From positions 186,001 to 250,000 of the forward strand of contig NZ_JAFBFC010000004.1 in assembly GCF_016909075.1 (NCBI RefSeq): a stretch of DNA of 64,000 nt. The letters run 5' to 3'. The position numbers and the translations under genes are program-made. Shown here one piece after another: positions 1-8,380 of this stretch. Below the pieces are notes generated by a model. That model was not told the DNA's origin. It made no database searches and saw only the letters and a list, made by a program, of their open reading frames with translations. The DNA is from Priestia iocasae (GTDB lineage: Bacteria > Bacillota > Bacilli > Bacillales > Bacillaceae_H). Position 1 is the stretch's first letter; every line of letters starts with the position of its first letter.

Positions 1-291
1 GAGTGGCAAGATGTTGTGTTAACGTATGGATGGGCATATGGTGCGCAAGGAACAAAATTACACGGAAAAGAATTTATGCTGGCAATTTCAACTGGTGGCC
101 CAGCAGAAGCCTACCAAGCAGGAGGGTATAATCATTATTCCATGAGTGAGCTAACAAAGCCGTTTCAAGCGATGGCGAATTTGACTGGAATGAGATTTTT
201 ACCGACTTTTGCATTGCAAGGTGTTCGAATACTAACAGACGAACAATTACAAGCAAGTGCAGAAGCATTAGTTGATGCAGTAACAAACTAA
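1..291 (+). CDS. NAD(P)H-dependent quinone reductase, flavodoxin-fold family (3' part only)
   Basis: The frame is open from base 1, so the gene starts outside the window and only the last 96 residues are seen. The segment with TYGWAYG, then LHGKEF and STGGP, is typical of the C-terminal half of the KefF/YwrO/MdaB-type NAD(P)H:quinone oxidoreductases. These are cytosolic FMN or FAD enzymes that reduce quinones by two electrons. The later stretch ending in ALVDAVTN is the usual C-terminal helix. A near-perfect hairpin with a T tract follows the stop at once. A GTG at position 16 could be mistaken for a start, but it lies inside the conserved fold and has no ribosome binding site. The exact subfamily cannot be settled without the N-terminus. 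Confidence 0.8.
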   Translation, partial: EWQDVVLTYGWAYGAQGTKLHGKEFMLAISTGGPAEAYQAGGYNHYSMSELTKPFQAMANLTGMRFLPTFALQGVRILTDEQLQASAEALVDAVTN

Positions 292-321
292 AAAAGCAGG
301 AGCAGATGCTCTTGCTTTTTT
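291..321. terminator. bidirectional terminator
   Basis: Hairpin with arms of about 14 bases (AAAAAGCAGGAGCA against TGCTCTTGCTTTTT, one mismatch) around a 2-base loop. Its A and T flanks can end both the quinone reductase gene and the convergent fosB. Confidence 0.85.
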
Positions 322-739
322 AGTTGTAAAATGTCATGTGCTTTTTTTCTTGTTGATAGTAACGTAGACGGTTTTCTAAGCTACCTGTGTGGAATTCAAA
401 TTTATGACCATCTGGATCTGTAAAATAAATAGATTGTTTATCGCGCTCATCCCGCTCACGACCAGGTAGTATATGGACGTGTAAGGCTTGCAATTTGTTG
501 ACCATCATATCCATATCTTTTTCATCAATTGAGAAAGCAATATGTGTGTATGATTGATGGATCTCATCTCGTGGAATATCAGGCTCTTCATTTAAAGCTA
601 GCCATATGCCCTTGACATCAAAGTAAGCAGTTGAACGACCTTTTACTAGTAATGTTGCATCAAATACTTGCTCGTAAAATGTGATAGAACGCTCTAAGTT
701 TGAGACCGAGAATAAAAAGTGATTAAGACCTTGAATCAT
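320..739 (-). CDS. fosB: FosB metallothiol transferase (fosfomycin resistance)
   Basis: A 139-residue member of the vicinal oxygen chelate fold. FosB opens the fosfomycin epoxide with a thiol, bacillithiol in Bacillus, in the cytosol using a divalent metal. The three metal ligands known for FosB are present at the expected places: His7 (GLNHF), His66 (YTHIAF) and Glu115 (KFEF). The stretches [11 protein letters not shown] and [15 protein letters not shown] are near identical to the B. subtilis protein as I remember it. I chose the second ATG (739) because GGAG lies 9 bases before it. The ATG at 754 lies upstream of this ribosome binding site and would add five residues that FosB does not have. 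Single gene; no sigma-W promoter was recognised. Confidence 0.96.
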   Translation of the reverse strand: MIQGLNHFLFSVSNLERSITFYEQVFDATLLVKGRSTAYFDVKGIWLALNEEPDIPRDEIHQSYTHIAFSIDEKDMDMMVNKLQALHVHILPGRERDERDKQSIYFTDPDGHKFEFHTGSLENRLRYYQQEKKHMTFYN

Positions 740-943
740 TTTGCTTATCTCCAATCATTTTGTTATGTATCTATGTATTGAAAAAGAGTATATTCATAAC
801 CTATAAAAGATTTGTCTTACTGATTTTAGCAACTTGTAAAACCAATAAGAGTAACAAATGCATCTTCAGTTAAAACAAGCTTTACTCATCCATTTTCTTC
901 TATATACTTATAGTATTATAAATAACTAGAAAAGGAGAGCACG

Positions 944-1453
944 ATGGACGGAAAAATTATTATCAACGAGTACACGTCTGAGTGGAAAAAGCAATTTCAG
1001 CAGGAAGGTGAATTACTTACAAGTATTCTGAAAGAGAAAGCAATTAAAATTGAGCACATCGGCAGCACAGCAGTAGAAGGACTAGCCTCAAAGTCACTAA
1101 TCGATTTGATGCTTGGGGTTCATGAACTAGGTGTAGTAGATGCGTTTATTGAACCGCTAGCCAAAATAGGATATGAACAGGTTATGCATGAGGCATTTCC
1201 AAACCGTCGTTTTTTTAGGAAAGGAAAGTGGCGAGCGGGAACACATCATTTGCATGTTTACGTATACAGCAGTGAAGAGTGGACCAATCAGCTATTGTTC
1301 CGAGATTATCTTAGAAGTAATCAATCAGTAAGAGAAGCTTATGCAAATCTCAAAATAGATCTTGCCAATCAGTATCCATATGACCGTGTTTCTTATACGA
1401 ATGCTAAATCTGCGTTCATTGAAACCATCATTGTAACGGCAAAATCTCAATAA
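944..1453 (+). CDS. GrpB family protein (UPF0157, nucleotidyltransferase fold)
   Basis: This 169-residue protein has the GrpB signature: an N-terminal YTSEWKKQFQQE segment, the IEHIGSTAVEGLASKSLIDLMLGV block that resembles the nucleotidyltransferase GS...D motif, and a later HHLHVYV block. Family members occur alone or fused to CoaE and are thought to be nucleotidyltransferase-like, but their substrate is not established. The start is supported by AAAAGGAG eight bases upstream. The gene stands alone, diverges from fosB, and ends at a strong hairpin. Confidence 0.88.
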   Translation: MDGKIIINEYTSEWKKQFQQEGELLTSILKEKAIKIEHIGSTAVEGLASKSLIDLMLGVHELGVVDAFIEPLAKIGYEQVMHEAFPNRRFFRKGKWRAGTHHLHVYVYSSEEWTNQLLFRDYLRSNQSVREAYANLKIDLANQYPYDRVSYTNAKSAFIETIIVTAKSQ

Positions 1454-1464
1454 TGTTGCAGCAA

Positions 1465-1494
1465 AAAATCCTGCTTGACGATAGGCAGGATTTT
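1465..1494. terminator. terminator after the GrpB gene
   Basis: A 10-base perfect stem (AAAATCCTGC against GCAGGATTTT) with a 10-base loop. It lies between two convergent genes and can serve both. Confidence 0.85.
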
Positions 1495-1499
1495 ACTAC

Positions 1500-1682
1500 T
1501 TAATAAATTTCTTTAATACCAGACAGGCGAATAGAGAAAACATTTTCATTTTCATCTTTTAGTGAAAGCGTTTGCTCATTTAGGTTTAAATGATGAACCT
1601 GACCTTTAATTGTTTGAAGTAGCCCATCTTTATAATAATTGATGGTAATGAAGCCTTTTTTGCGCAATGCTTTTAAAATCAT
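1500..1682 (-). CDS. small conserved hypothetical protein (60 aa), YolD-like in character
   Basis: A 60-residue protein with a short basic N-terminus (KALRKKGF) followed by alternating strands (ITINYYKDG, IKGQVHHLNL, LSLKDENENVFSIRL, IKEIY). This pattern suggests a small Sm-like or YolD-like beta barrel. The ending in a 'SIRLSGIKEIY'-type segment matches the usual 'I.FxDIxxI' end of YolD-like proteins, but I could not confirm membership. AGAGGAG eight bases before the ATG supports the start. It stands alone between two terminators. Function unknown. Confidence 0.65.
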   Translation of the reverse strand: MILKALRKKGFITINYYKDGLLQTIKGQVHHLNLNEQTLSLKDENENVFSIRLSGIKEIY

Positions 1683-1840
1683 TTTTTATTCTCCTCTCTA
1701 GAGTTTATTTATAATAAATTTGTTTGTAAGATTGATGTTATTCGTTATTATATATTCATTATATACGAAAATAGTAAGCGTTTTCATTAATTATTTGAAC
1801 AAATTGTGAAAAATGTTCAAAAAGTTGTGTTCAGAATTAA

Positions 1841-1863
1841 AAGCTCCTCTTGTTGAGGAGCTT
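1841..1863 (-). terminator. terminator of the phosphotransferase gene
   Basis: Stem AAGCTCCTC / GAGGAGCTT with a 5-base loop. It overlaps the stop codon region of the minus-strand gene, and T residues follow on that strand. Confidence 0.75.
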
Positions 1864-2891
1864 TAGTTCGTTTTCATTAGTTGATAAACAAAATCATCCC
1901 AGTTATGTTCCATCGTCTTCATCCACTTTATTGTATAGAACGCTTTTTCAATTTGGTTTTTTACTATTTTTTCATCATTGACTCCATCTCTATAGCGACC
2001 TAGGAAATGGACAAATACATCAAGACGTCGTAGTAAAATTAAATGAGGGATGACACTTAATTCTTTTTGTGTTAGCTCAAGTACACTAGAGTAGCCAGAC
2101 AGAAACTGAGACACTTTTTCATCCATAACTGCGTTTTCATCAGAATTTGGCTTAATAAATTCAGATAAGCATACAGCTACTTCCATTACACGCAAATCAT
2201 ACGTCACAAACTCAAAATCAAGAACAGCGTTAACGGAATGCTGTTCATTAACCAAAATGTTTGAAGTATTTAAATCTCCATGAATAAGCTGATGCGGAAG
2301 GCTCTTTAGTATGGGAATTGTATCTTGAAACGAACAAAGTGCATCTTGAACAAGTGCAAGAGCTTCAGCTTGATCCTTAAACAAGTCAGACGGATGTTTG
2401 CAAAAGAAAAGAACATCTTCAATGGTACAGCTCGGGTGTGTATGTTCAAGGTCATAGTATGGGTGATAAATCGCTTGCTTTGTCGGTTTTAAAAATTGAA
2501 AAGCTTTCGTTAATTGAGCAGTTACTTTTCCATATGAATGTACATAATTCTGATTGGTTGAATCTGGGTTTACACCATTTGCAAAATGAAACAAAGCAGC
2601 TAGCTGTCCATTTTTTAACGTGACAATCGATTCTCCTGTAATTGTCGTAACAGGTTCGGGTGTTTTGAAAGGAAGTAATAACGTTTTCAAACCGAGTAGT
2701 ACGTCATGCTCAAATTGAATCTTTGCTAGATCACGGTGAGATTCATAAATTCTCAATACATAACGTGTATTATGTATGTCTACAAAACGTGTTGTATTAT
2801 TTTCCCCGCTTCCCTCGCTCCATACTTTTGGACTTTGAAAAGGGAAGAAAAAGGATAGTGCTTCCTTAATTAAACGGTCTTTGGTGTTCAT
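1863..2891 (-). CDS. aminoglycoside phosphotransferase/choline kinase family protein
   Basis: A 342-residue protein kinase-like phosphotransferase. The catalytic loop is clear: HGDLNTSNIL with Asp206 and Asn211. The metal-binding motif is DFEF at Asp225, a variant of the usual DFxx. The N-terminal lobe carries YVLRIY, which supplies the ATP-anchoring position. Family members phosphorylate small molecules such as aminoglycosides, choline, homoserine or sugars, and some are spore-associated (CotS, YsxE). The substrate here cannot be read from sequence. GAGAAGG lies a few bases before the ATG. It diverges from the gerA-type operon with about 108 bases between starts. Confidence 0.85.
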   Translation of the reverse strand: MNTKDRLIKEALSFFFPFQSPKVWSEGSGENNTTRFVDIHNTRYVLRIYESHRDLAKIQFEHDVLLGLKTLLLPFKTPEPVTTITGESIVTLKNGQLAALFHFANGVNPDSTNQNYVHSYGKVTAQLTKAFQFLKPTKQAIYHPYYDLEHTHPSCTIEDVLFFCKHPSDLFKDQAEALALVQDALCSFQDTIPILKSLPHQLIHGDLNTSNILVNEQHSVNAVLDFEFVTYDLRVMEVAVCLSEFIKPNSDENAVMDEKVSQFLSGYSSVLELTQKELSVIPHLILLRRLDVFVHFLGRYRDGVNDEKIVKNQIEKAFYTIKWMKTMEHNWDDFVYQLMKTN

Positions 2892-2999
2892 TGTCTTACC
2901 TTCTCTTTCTCCACATTTTACATATTATTTTACTTTAATGGAAACCTAATTAGCAAAGAAAAAAGCAAACGAAATGTAAACAAAAAGTGAGGTGAGCGC

Positions 3000-4511
3000 A
3001 TGAGCCAAAATCAACAACAGAATCAACAACAGAATCAACTTCCGATAACCATTCCAGCTACGTCTAGCTTAGAGGACAATAAGCAACAAATGACAACCTT
3101 TCTTGAGGGTACAGATGATTTAGGAGAACGAGAGATTATGTACTTAGGGGAAAAGGGGATATTGTTGTATTTCGTTCCACTCATGGATTCAGAAAAGCTC
3201 AATCAACACATTATCAAGCCTCTACAAATGGCAACAAAAGATAAGATAGAAGAAGTAGTAAATATTGCTTCCATTACAAAAACTCAAAATTTATACGAAG
3301 CGATTTACATGATGTGTAAAGGTGCAGCGGTTCTTATTCTAGAGGGAAGGGATACAGTTTACGCGATTGATGCAGCCTTACCTGCTTCTAGACAGGTTAG
3401 TCAAGCGTATAACGAAAAATCTGTAAGAGGACCGCAGGAAGGTTTTATCGAGAATCTAGATAAAAATGTTAATCTCATTCGTCAGCGTTTTTTAGATGGA
3501 AGTTTAGTTGTGAAGTATATTGAAATTGGCTCCATTTCAAAAACAAGAATTGCTTTATTATATGTAAAAGGATTGACGAATAAGCAATTAGTTGAGGAAG
3601 TGATGAACCGGTTACGATTAATTAATGTTGATGCTGTAGATACAGGTGGGTTAATTGAAGAGGCGTTAGAAGAATCACCATTTTCACCATTTCCACAACT
3701 GTTAAATACAGAACGACCCGACCGAGTCGTTGGTAATTTATTAGAAGGTCGAATTGCACTCATAACAACAGGCAATGCGTCTGCACTTATCGCACCTGTT
3801 AGTTTCTTTTCCTTTTATCAATCACCTGAAGACTATCATACACGGTCGATTTATGGTTCATTTTTTCGTCTGCTTCGCGTGTTTAGTTTTTTTGTGGCAA
3901 TGAGCTTACCCGCCCTTTATATTGCAACCATTTCGTTTCATTACGAACTCATCCCAATTGATTTAATTTTAACGGTTAAGGGTTCACTTGAAAATGTACC
4001 ATTTCCACCTCTCATTGAAGCGTTAATTATGGTGATTATCCTTGAATTATTAAAAGAGGCTTCTTTACGATTACCTTCATCTATTGCTCAAACGATTGGA
4101 GTAGTAGGAGGATTAGTGATTGGAACAGCGATTGTTGAAGCCAGTCTAGTATCTAATATGATGATTATTGTTATTGCGTTAACAGCCATTTCCTCGTTTG
4201 TAGTGCCATCAAATGAAATGAGTACAACGCTGCGTTTACTAAGCTTTCCAATGATGATTGGCGCAGCTCTATTTGGCTACTTAGGAATTGTGTTAGTGTT
4301 TGTAATGATTACAATGCACCTCATTACACTAAAGTCTATTTCTACCCCTTATTTAATACCAATTGCTCCACTGAGATTTTCAAATTTAAAAGATGTATTC
4401 ATTCGCTTACATGCCATGTATTCAAATAAACGTCCATTAGGAGCAAAACCACAAAGGCTCCGTAGACAAATTGCGATAAGGACTTGGAAGCACGATGAAC
4501 AAGACAACTAA
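3000..4511 (+). CDS. spore germinant receptor A subunit (GerA/GerXA family)
   Basis: A 503-residue GerA-type subunit of the inner-membrane receptor that senses nutrients in dormant spores. After a Gln-rich start made by a 12-base DNA repeat (NQQQ twice), residues from about 40 to 260 form the soluble N-terminal domain (DLGEREIMYLG, the RDTVYAIDA segment, SVRGPQEGF). The membrane part follows from about 285 onward, with the family hallmarks PFPPLIEALIMVIILELLKE and VVPSNEMSTTLRL. GAGGTG lies just before the ATG. First gene of a three-gene operon whose genes overlap; these operons are usually made in the forespore under sigma-G, but I could not identify a convincing sigma-G promoter. The germinant is unknown. 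Confidence 0.95.
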   Translation: MSQNQQQNQQQNQLPITIPATSSLEDNKQQMTTFLEGTDDLGEREIMYLGEKGILLYFVPLMDSEKLNQHIIKPLQMATKDKIEEVVNIASITKTQNLYEAIYMMCKGAAVLILEGRDTVYAIDAALPASRQVSQAYNEKSVRGPQEGFIENLDKNVNLIRQRFLDGSLVVKYIEIGSISKTRIALLYVKGLTNKQLVEEVMNRLRLINVDAVDTGGLIEEALEESPFSPFPQLLNTERPDRVVGNLLEGRIALITTGNASALIAPVSFFSFYQSPEDYHTRSIYGSFFRLLRVFSFFVAMSLPALYIATISFHYELIPIDLILTVKGSLENVPFPPLIEALIMVIILELLKEASLRLPSSIAQTIGVVGGLVIGTAIVEASLVSNMMIIVIALTAISSFVVPSNEMSTTLRLLSFPMMIGAALFGYLGIVLVFVMITMHLITLKSISTPYLIPIAPLRFSNLKDVFIRLHAMYSNKRPLGAKPQRLRRQIAIRTWKHDEQDN

Positions 4512-5583
4512 TATTAGTACAAATCAACTGTTTTTTTTGATTTTACAAACACAAATTGGAATTGGTATTTTAGCGCTTCCTTATAACTTGTTCAAAACTG
4601 CGAAAACAGATGGCTGGATTTCAATTATTATAGCGAGTATGATTGTTCAACTATTAATCGTTTGTTATTGGTGGCTAACGCGTCGATTTCCTAAAAAAAC
4701 ATTATTTGAAATAAATATTGCTATACTAGGTCGCTTTATTGGTAATGGATTAAACATTGGATACATTATTTATTACGTACTTGTATCGAGTGTAGTGACA
4801 TCATTATATGTAAATGTATTGAAGCGATGGGTTTACCATGTAACACCCGTTTTTATCTTAGTCCTTTTATTAGCTGTTGTTGCACTATATTATGCGAAAG
4901 AAGGTCTACGAAACATCGGCCGTTTTTTCGTGCTCGTATCTGTATTACTTGTCATTATTGTCATTTTACTATTAAGTGCATATACAACAGCAGATATTCG
5001 CTACTTGTTTCCAATCGGTCAGCATGGAATCAAAAACATTGTTAGCGCTTCAAAGGATGGAATCATTGCCATGCTTGGTTTTGAAATCATTTTAGTTCTC
5101 GCTCCATTTGTAAAAGCAAAATCAACAACCGTACTAAAAGTGGTCTCACTAAGTAATTTTGTAGTGATGTTGCTGTATGTGTATATCATCATTACATGTT
5201 ACCTGTTTTTTAGTCCAGACGAAATTCCAATTGTACCAGAGCCTGTGTTGTATGTATTAAAAGCTTCCAAGTTTTCGTTTATCGAACGTATAGATCTTGT
5301 GTTTTTAACAGTCTGGATTGTGTCTGCTATTACGTCTTTAATCATGTACGTTTTTATTTGTGGGATGGGGATGAAAGTGTTATTTAAAAAGAAAACACAT
5401 CGGCCATTCATTCCTATTATCATTCTGATGGTTGTCATTTTATCAAACTACTTTGCAAGCACGGATGATTTACTTGTTTTATTATCAGAAGCTGTTACAA
5501 CATTATCTTACTTCTTTATTGGTGTCTTGCCTGTTTTTTTATTATTTGTTTCATTCTTTCGAAAAGGGGTAACAAAATCATGA
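4495..5583 (+). CDS. spore germinant receptor B subunit (GerB/GerXB family, APC-type membrane protein)
   Basis: A 362-residue polytopic protein with about ten hydrophobic segments, starting with the typical SerTyr-poor lead NQLFFLILQTQIGIGILALPYN. GerXB proteins share the amino acid permease fold and are believed to hold the germinant-binding site. The ATG overlaps the end of the A subunit gene by 17 bases, so translation is probably coupled. The C-terminal end also overlaps the next gene. Length and order match known gerA, gerB and gerK operons. Confidence 0.94.
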   Translation: MNKTTNISTNQLFFLILQTQIGIGILALPYNLFKTAKTDGWISIIIASMIVQLLIVCYWWLTRRFPKKTLFEINIAILGRFIGNGLNIGYIIYYVLVSSVVTSLYVNVLKRWVYHVTPVFILVLLLAVVALYYAKEGLRNIGRFFVLVSVLLVIIVILLLSAYTTADIRYLFPIGQHGIKNIVSASKDGIIAMLGFEIILVLAPFVKAKSTTVLKVVSLSNFVVMLLYVYIIITCYLFFSPDEIPIVPEPVLYVLKASKFSFIERIDLVFLTVWIVSAITSLIMYVFICGMGMKVLFKKKTHRPFIPIIILMVVILSNYFASTDDLLVLLSEAVTTLSYFFIGVLPVFLLFVSFFRKGVTKS

Positions 5584-6680
5584 AGCGAACAGGGATTGGT
5601 TTATTTCTTCTTGTTTTTTTATTATCAGGATGCTGGGATCAAAAAACATTAAAGGATACGATTTTTATATCAAGTGCTGCATTTGAGAAAAAAGAGCAAG
5701 ATGAAATTCAAGCGACCATATCTATTCATTCGTATACTTCAAAAGAAAATGAGCCAATCAGTAAAGTGTTTACAGTAGTTGGACTTTCTCCAAGAGAAGG
5801 GCGAATGAAACTCAATCAACAAGTTTCAGGAGCGCTAATGTCGGCAAAGAATCGTGTTCTGTTAATTCAAGACGATCTTGCAAAAGATGGGATTTTAAAG
5901 GTATCAGATGTTCTCTATCGTACGCCCGAAAGTCCATTAAGTGCAAAATACGCCATTGTTAAGGGAAGTCCGAGCGAGATTGTTTATCTTCAAAAAGTAG
6001 GAAATGAGCTAATTGGAGAGTATTTAGCTGGTATCATTCATACTGCTGAAAATTCTTCTTCTGTCCCTAATGAAACCATTCAAACAATCTGTACCGTCTT
6101 ATTTGATGAAGGCAAAGGTCTTGCTTTACCTTATATTGAAATGAATAAAAAAAATCAAGCTGCTAATGTAGTGGGGACCGCTTTATTTCATGATGACAAA
6201 TTTTCAGGTGTAACACTAAACGCCATGCAATCAAGAATGGCGTTGCTTCTTTCAGACCGAAAAGGAAAACATCTAATGATGAGTGATAATGTAGTCGTAA
6301 ATGGTGAGAAAAATACAGCATCTTATAACGTGATAAGCTCAAAAGTACGATTGAAAATAAAAAAAGATCCTGTCGATGTTGTATCGGTTCAAATACCTTT
6401 AAAAGTAAAAGTTGAAATTACTGAATTTACTTATAACGATTTAACGAAGAAGAAGGTAAAGACAGTGGAAAAAAAACTTGAAGCGATTTTGCAAAAGAGA
6501 GCTGAAAATGTAGTGGATAAGCTTCAAGAAGCAAACTGTGACTTTTTAGAAATAGGGCGTGAATTAATGGCTTACCATCCGAAAGAATGGAAAAAGCTTG
6601 ATTGGAAAAGCGATTACCCCGAGCTGTCAATCAAGCCAAAGGTTTCTGTTCAAATCATTCATAAGGGAATCATTAACTAA
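5580..6680 (+). CDS. spore germinant receptor C subunit (GerC/GerXC family lipoprotein)
   Basis: A 366-residue lipoprotein. The signal peptide ends in the lipobox LLSGC with Cys18, followed by WDQ, the hallmark of Ger(x)C proteins. The remainder is the three-domain GerXC fold, with RTPESPLSAKYAIVKG and a C-terminal helix-strand segment. It would be diacylglycerylated and anchored on the outer face of the spore inner membrane beside the A and B subunits. Start and preceding stop overlap as ATGA, and the reading frame is intact, so all three receptor genes look functional. About 150 bases without a recognised feature follow. Confidence 0.94.
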   Translation: MKRTGIGLFLLVFLLSGCWDQKTLKDTIFISSAAFEKKEQDEIQATISIHSYTSKENEPISKVFTVVGLSPREGRMKLNQQVSGALMSAKNRVLLIQDDLAKDGILKVSDVLYRTPESPLSAKYAIVKGSPSEIVYLQKVGNELIGEYLAGIIHTAENSSSVPNETIQTICTVLFDEGKGLALPYIEMNKKNQAANVVGTALFHDDKFSGVTLNAMQSRMALLLSDRKGKHLMMSDNVVVNGEKNTASYNVISSKVRLKIKKDPVDVVSVQIPLKVKVEITEFTYNDLTKKKVKTVEKKLEAILQKRAENVVDKLQEANCDFLEIGRELMAYHPKEWKKLDWKSDYPELSIKPKVSVQIIHKGIIN

Positions 6681-6830
6681 TTTATGTAAAATGTGTAGAT
6701 GATAAAGGAATAAATAGGGGATAGATTTACAGTAAGCATCCAGAAGTACTCTTTGTAGCACTTACTAGGATAAGTTGAACATATATGCAGCTCATTCAAA
6801 TAAAGGATAAAACAAAAAGGAGAGGGGAAT

Positions 6831-7667
6831 GTGCCAGAAGGTCCAGAGATTCGCCGAGCAGCCGATGAAGTTGAGGCTGCGCTTATACAGTATCCTTTAA
6901 TAGAAGTGTCTTTTGCCTTTGAATCGCTAAAGGATTATGAGCCCTTTTTTCAAGGTGTACGTATTCTAAAAGTAGATACAAAAGGCAAAGCGATGCTAAT
7001 TCGCTTTAACAATGGATACACGATCTATTCTCATAACCAGTTATACGGAAAGTGGTATGTACGTAAAGCCTATCATTATCCAAAAACAAATCGTCAATTG
7101 CGATTAGCTCTTCATAATGAAAAAAAATCAGCCCTTTTATATAGCGCGTCAGAAATTGAAGTGCTTCAGAATGAGGAAGTACCTTTACATCCCTTTATCA
7201 GTCGAATAGGTCCAGATTTGTTAAGTGAAGAAGTGACACTTGATGAATTACATACACGTTTTGAAGGTCGGCGGTTTTATAGAAGAAAGTGGTCGTCACT
7301 TCTTCTTGATCAAAGTTTTTTAGCTGGTATAGGGAATTATTTACGAAGTGAAATTTTGTTTGTAGCAGGTATTCATCCAGATTTACGACCTGTTGACTGT
7401 ACAACTCAACAGCTTCAAAAGGTAGCAAAAGCAATTGTAAAAGTTGTACGTCAGTCATATGAAACAGGTGGCATTACAAATGATTTAAAGTTAGTAAACC
7501 AGTTGAAAGAAAAGGGGCAACGAAAATCCACTTATCGTCATTGGGTCTTTAACCGAGAGGGGCAGCCATGTCGAATAGATGGAACAGAAATTATCAAAAC
7601 TGTTGCAACGTCTCGAAGGCTTTATTATTGTCCAATGTGTCAAAAAAATAAAAGAGAGGTCGAATGA
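6831..7667 (+). CDS. nei: endonuclease VIII-like DNA glycosylase (Nei/Fpg family)
   Basis: A 278-residue Fpg/Nei glycosylase-lyase that removes oxidised bases. Translation starts at GTG, with AGGAGAGGG just upstream. After Met removal the catalytic Pro (residue 2) and Glu (residue 3) of MPEGPE are exposed, and the conserved Lys is in KGKAM (Lys53). The H2TH region contains LAGIGNYLRSEILF. The C-terminal zinc finger is odd: the Nei spacing C-x2-C-x16-C-x2-C is kept, but the second ligand is Asp250 in place of Cys (Cys247, Cys267 and Cys270 remain). MPEGPEI favours Nei over MutM. Confidence 0.9.
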   Translation: MPEGPEIRRAADEVEAALIQYPLIEVSFAFESLKDYEPFFQGVRILKVDTKGKAMLIRFNNGYTIYSHNQLYGKWYVRKAYHYPKTNRQLRLALHNEKKSALLYSASEIEVLQNEEVPLHPFISRIGPDLLSEEVTLDELHTRFEGRRFYRRKWSSLLLDQSFLAGIGNYLRSEILFVAGIHPDLRPVDCTTQQLQKVAKAIVKVVRQSYETGGITNDLKLVNQLKEKGQRKSTYRHWVFNREGQPCRIDGTEIIKTVATSRRLYYCPMCQKNKREVE

Positions 7668-7714
7668 AAAAGGGATACATCTTAACTCAACCTCTGATTA
7701 AGCGGATCATTTCG

Positions 7715-7939
7715 TTATTTTGTGTTGCTGGATGCAGCTTTTGTATAGGGAGCGGTATTTGATAAACCGTTAATAAAGCGAGTTCCGCTTTTCATATCAC
7801 TGTTGCAGAAAGGACATTGTACTGATTCACCAATTGAGAAGTTTTTTCTCATCCATCCGTTACAATCATCTTTCGTACATTCCCAAGTGTCAATATGTTC
7901 TTGAGGTAAAGGTTCTACACGTTTATTATAATAAGACAA
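7715..7939 (-). CDS. ydjO: YdjO-like cysteine-rich protein (cold-inducible family)
   Basis: A 74-residue protein with two CxxxC/CxxC pairs: WECTKDDCNGWMR and VQCPFCNSDM. These four Cys can bind one zinc ion. The start MSYYNKR...EPLP and the ECTxDxCxGWxRxxF core are those of B. subtilis YdjO, described as cold-inducible; its role is unknown. The start codon is TTG, preceded by AAGGAAGTG with good spacing. The gene stands alone on the minus strand with a long AT-rich upstream region of about 200 bases that contains a Fur-box-like palindrome. Confidence 0.85.
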   Translation of the reverse strand: MSYYNKRVEPLPQEHIDTWECTKDDCNGWMRKNFSIGESVQCPFCNSDMKSGTRFINGLSNTAPYTKAASSNTK

Positions 7940-8072
7940 TGCGTCACTTCCTTATTAGGATTATTCATTCCTTTCTATTATCTCATACTTTACGCTTTTT
8001 GCCTAAGTTTATCTTTTAAAAAGATAGTGAATGACCTAATTTTGCATTTATGACTAAATCATTGAATAATAA

Positions 8073-8087
8073 TGATAATTATTATCA
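8073..8087. promoter_or_regulatory. perfect 7-1-7 Fur-box-like palindrome
   Basis: The sequence TGATAATTATTATCA matches the B. subtilis Fur core (TGATAATNATTATCA) at every position. It lies about 134 bases upstream of the ydjO start and between that gene and the end of the DUF1540 gene, so its target is unclear. The surrounding DNA is AT-rich, so chance is possible. Confidence 0.5.
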
Positions 8088-8100
8088 ATAATAGTAATGA

Positions 8101-8125
8101 AAGAAACCACCATGTCCGTGGTGGT
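8101..8125 (-). terminator. terminator of the DUF1540 gene
   Basis: Stem ACCACCA / TGGTGGT with a 6-base loop, followed on the minus strand by TTTCTT. Confidence 0.8.
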
Positions 8126-8137
8126 CTCTGATAGAGA

Positions 8138-8296
8138 TTAAAGTCCGCTAGGCTCAAATGTTTTGCAATCAGTTTCTTGACTTGTTTCAGCTTTGTTTCC
8201 GCGATGGCTGACAACGAAAATTTCAGATGCTCCACATTTTTGTCCTTCTCTGTTATGAACGCAGTTTGCTACTTCACATAATACATCTTGTGCCAT
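8138..8296 (-). CDS. DUF1540 domain protein (52 aa, cysteine-rich)
   Basis: The gene is shorter than most ORF cut-offs. It encodes 52 residues with the DUF1540 pattern: VLCEVANCVHNREGQKCGASEI, then a final CKTF, giving four Cys in the order C-x4-C-x8-C-x22-C that probably bind a metal. GAAGGAGG lies six bases before the ATG, and a terminator follows the stop. Members of this family occur across spore formers; no function is established. I translated it by hand on the minus strand. Confidence 0.9.
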   Translation of the reverse strand: MAQDVLCEVANCVHNREGQKCGASEIFVVSHRGNKAETSQETDCKTFEPSGL

Positions 8297-8380
8297 TGTC
8301 TATTCCTCCTTCAATTGTTGTGTTTGCTACCTATTTATAGGGTAGCTTCACTGTATTAGAATAGACAAAATTCTACTTAT

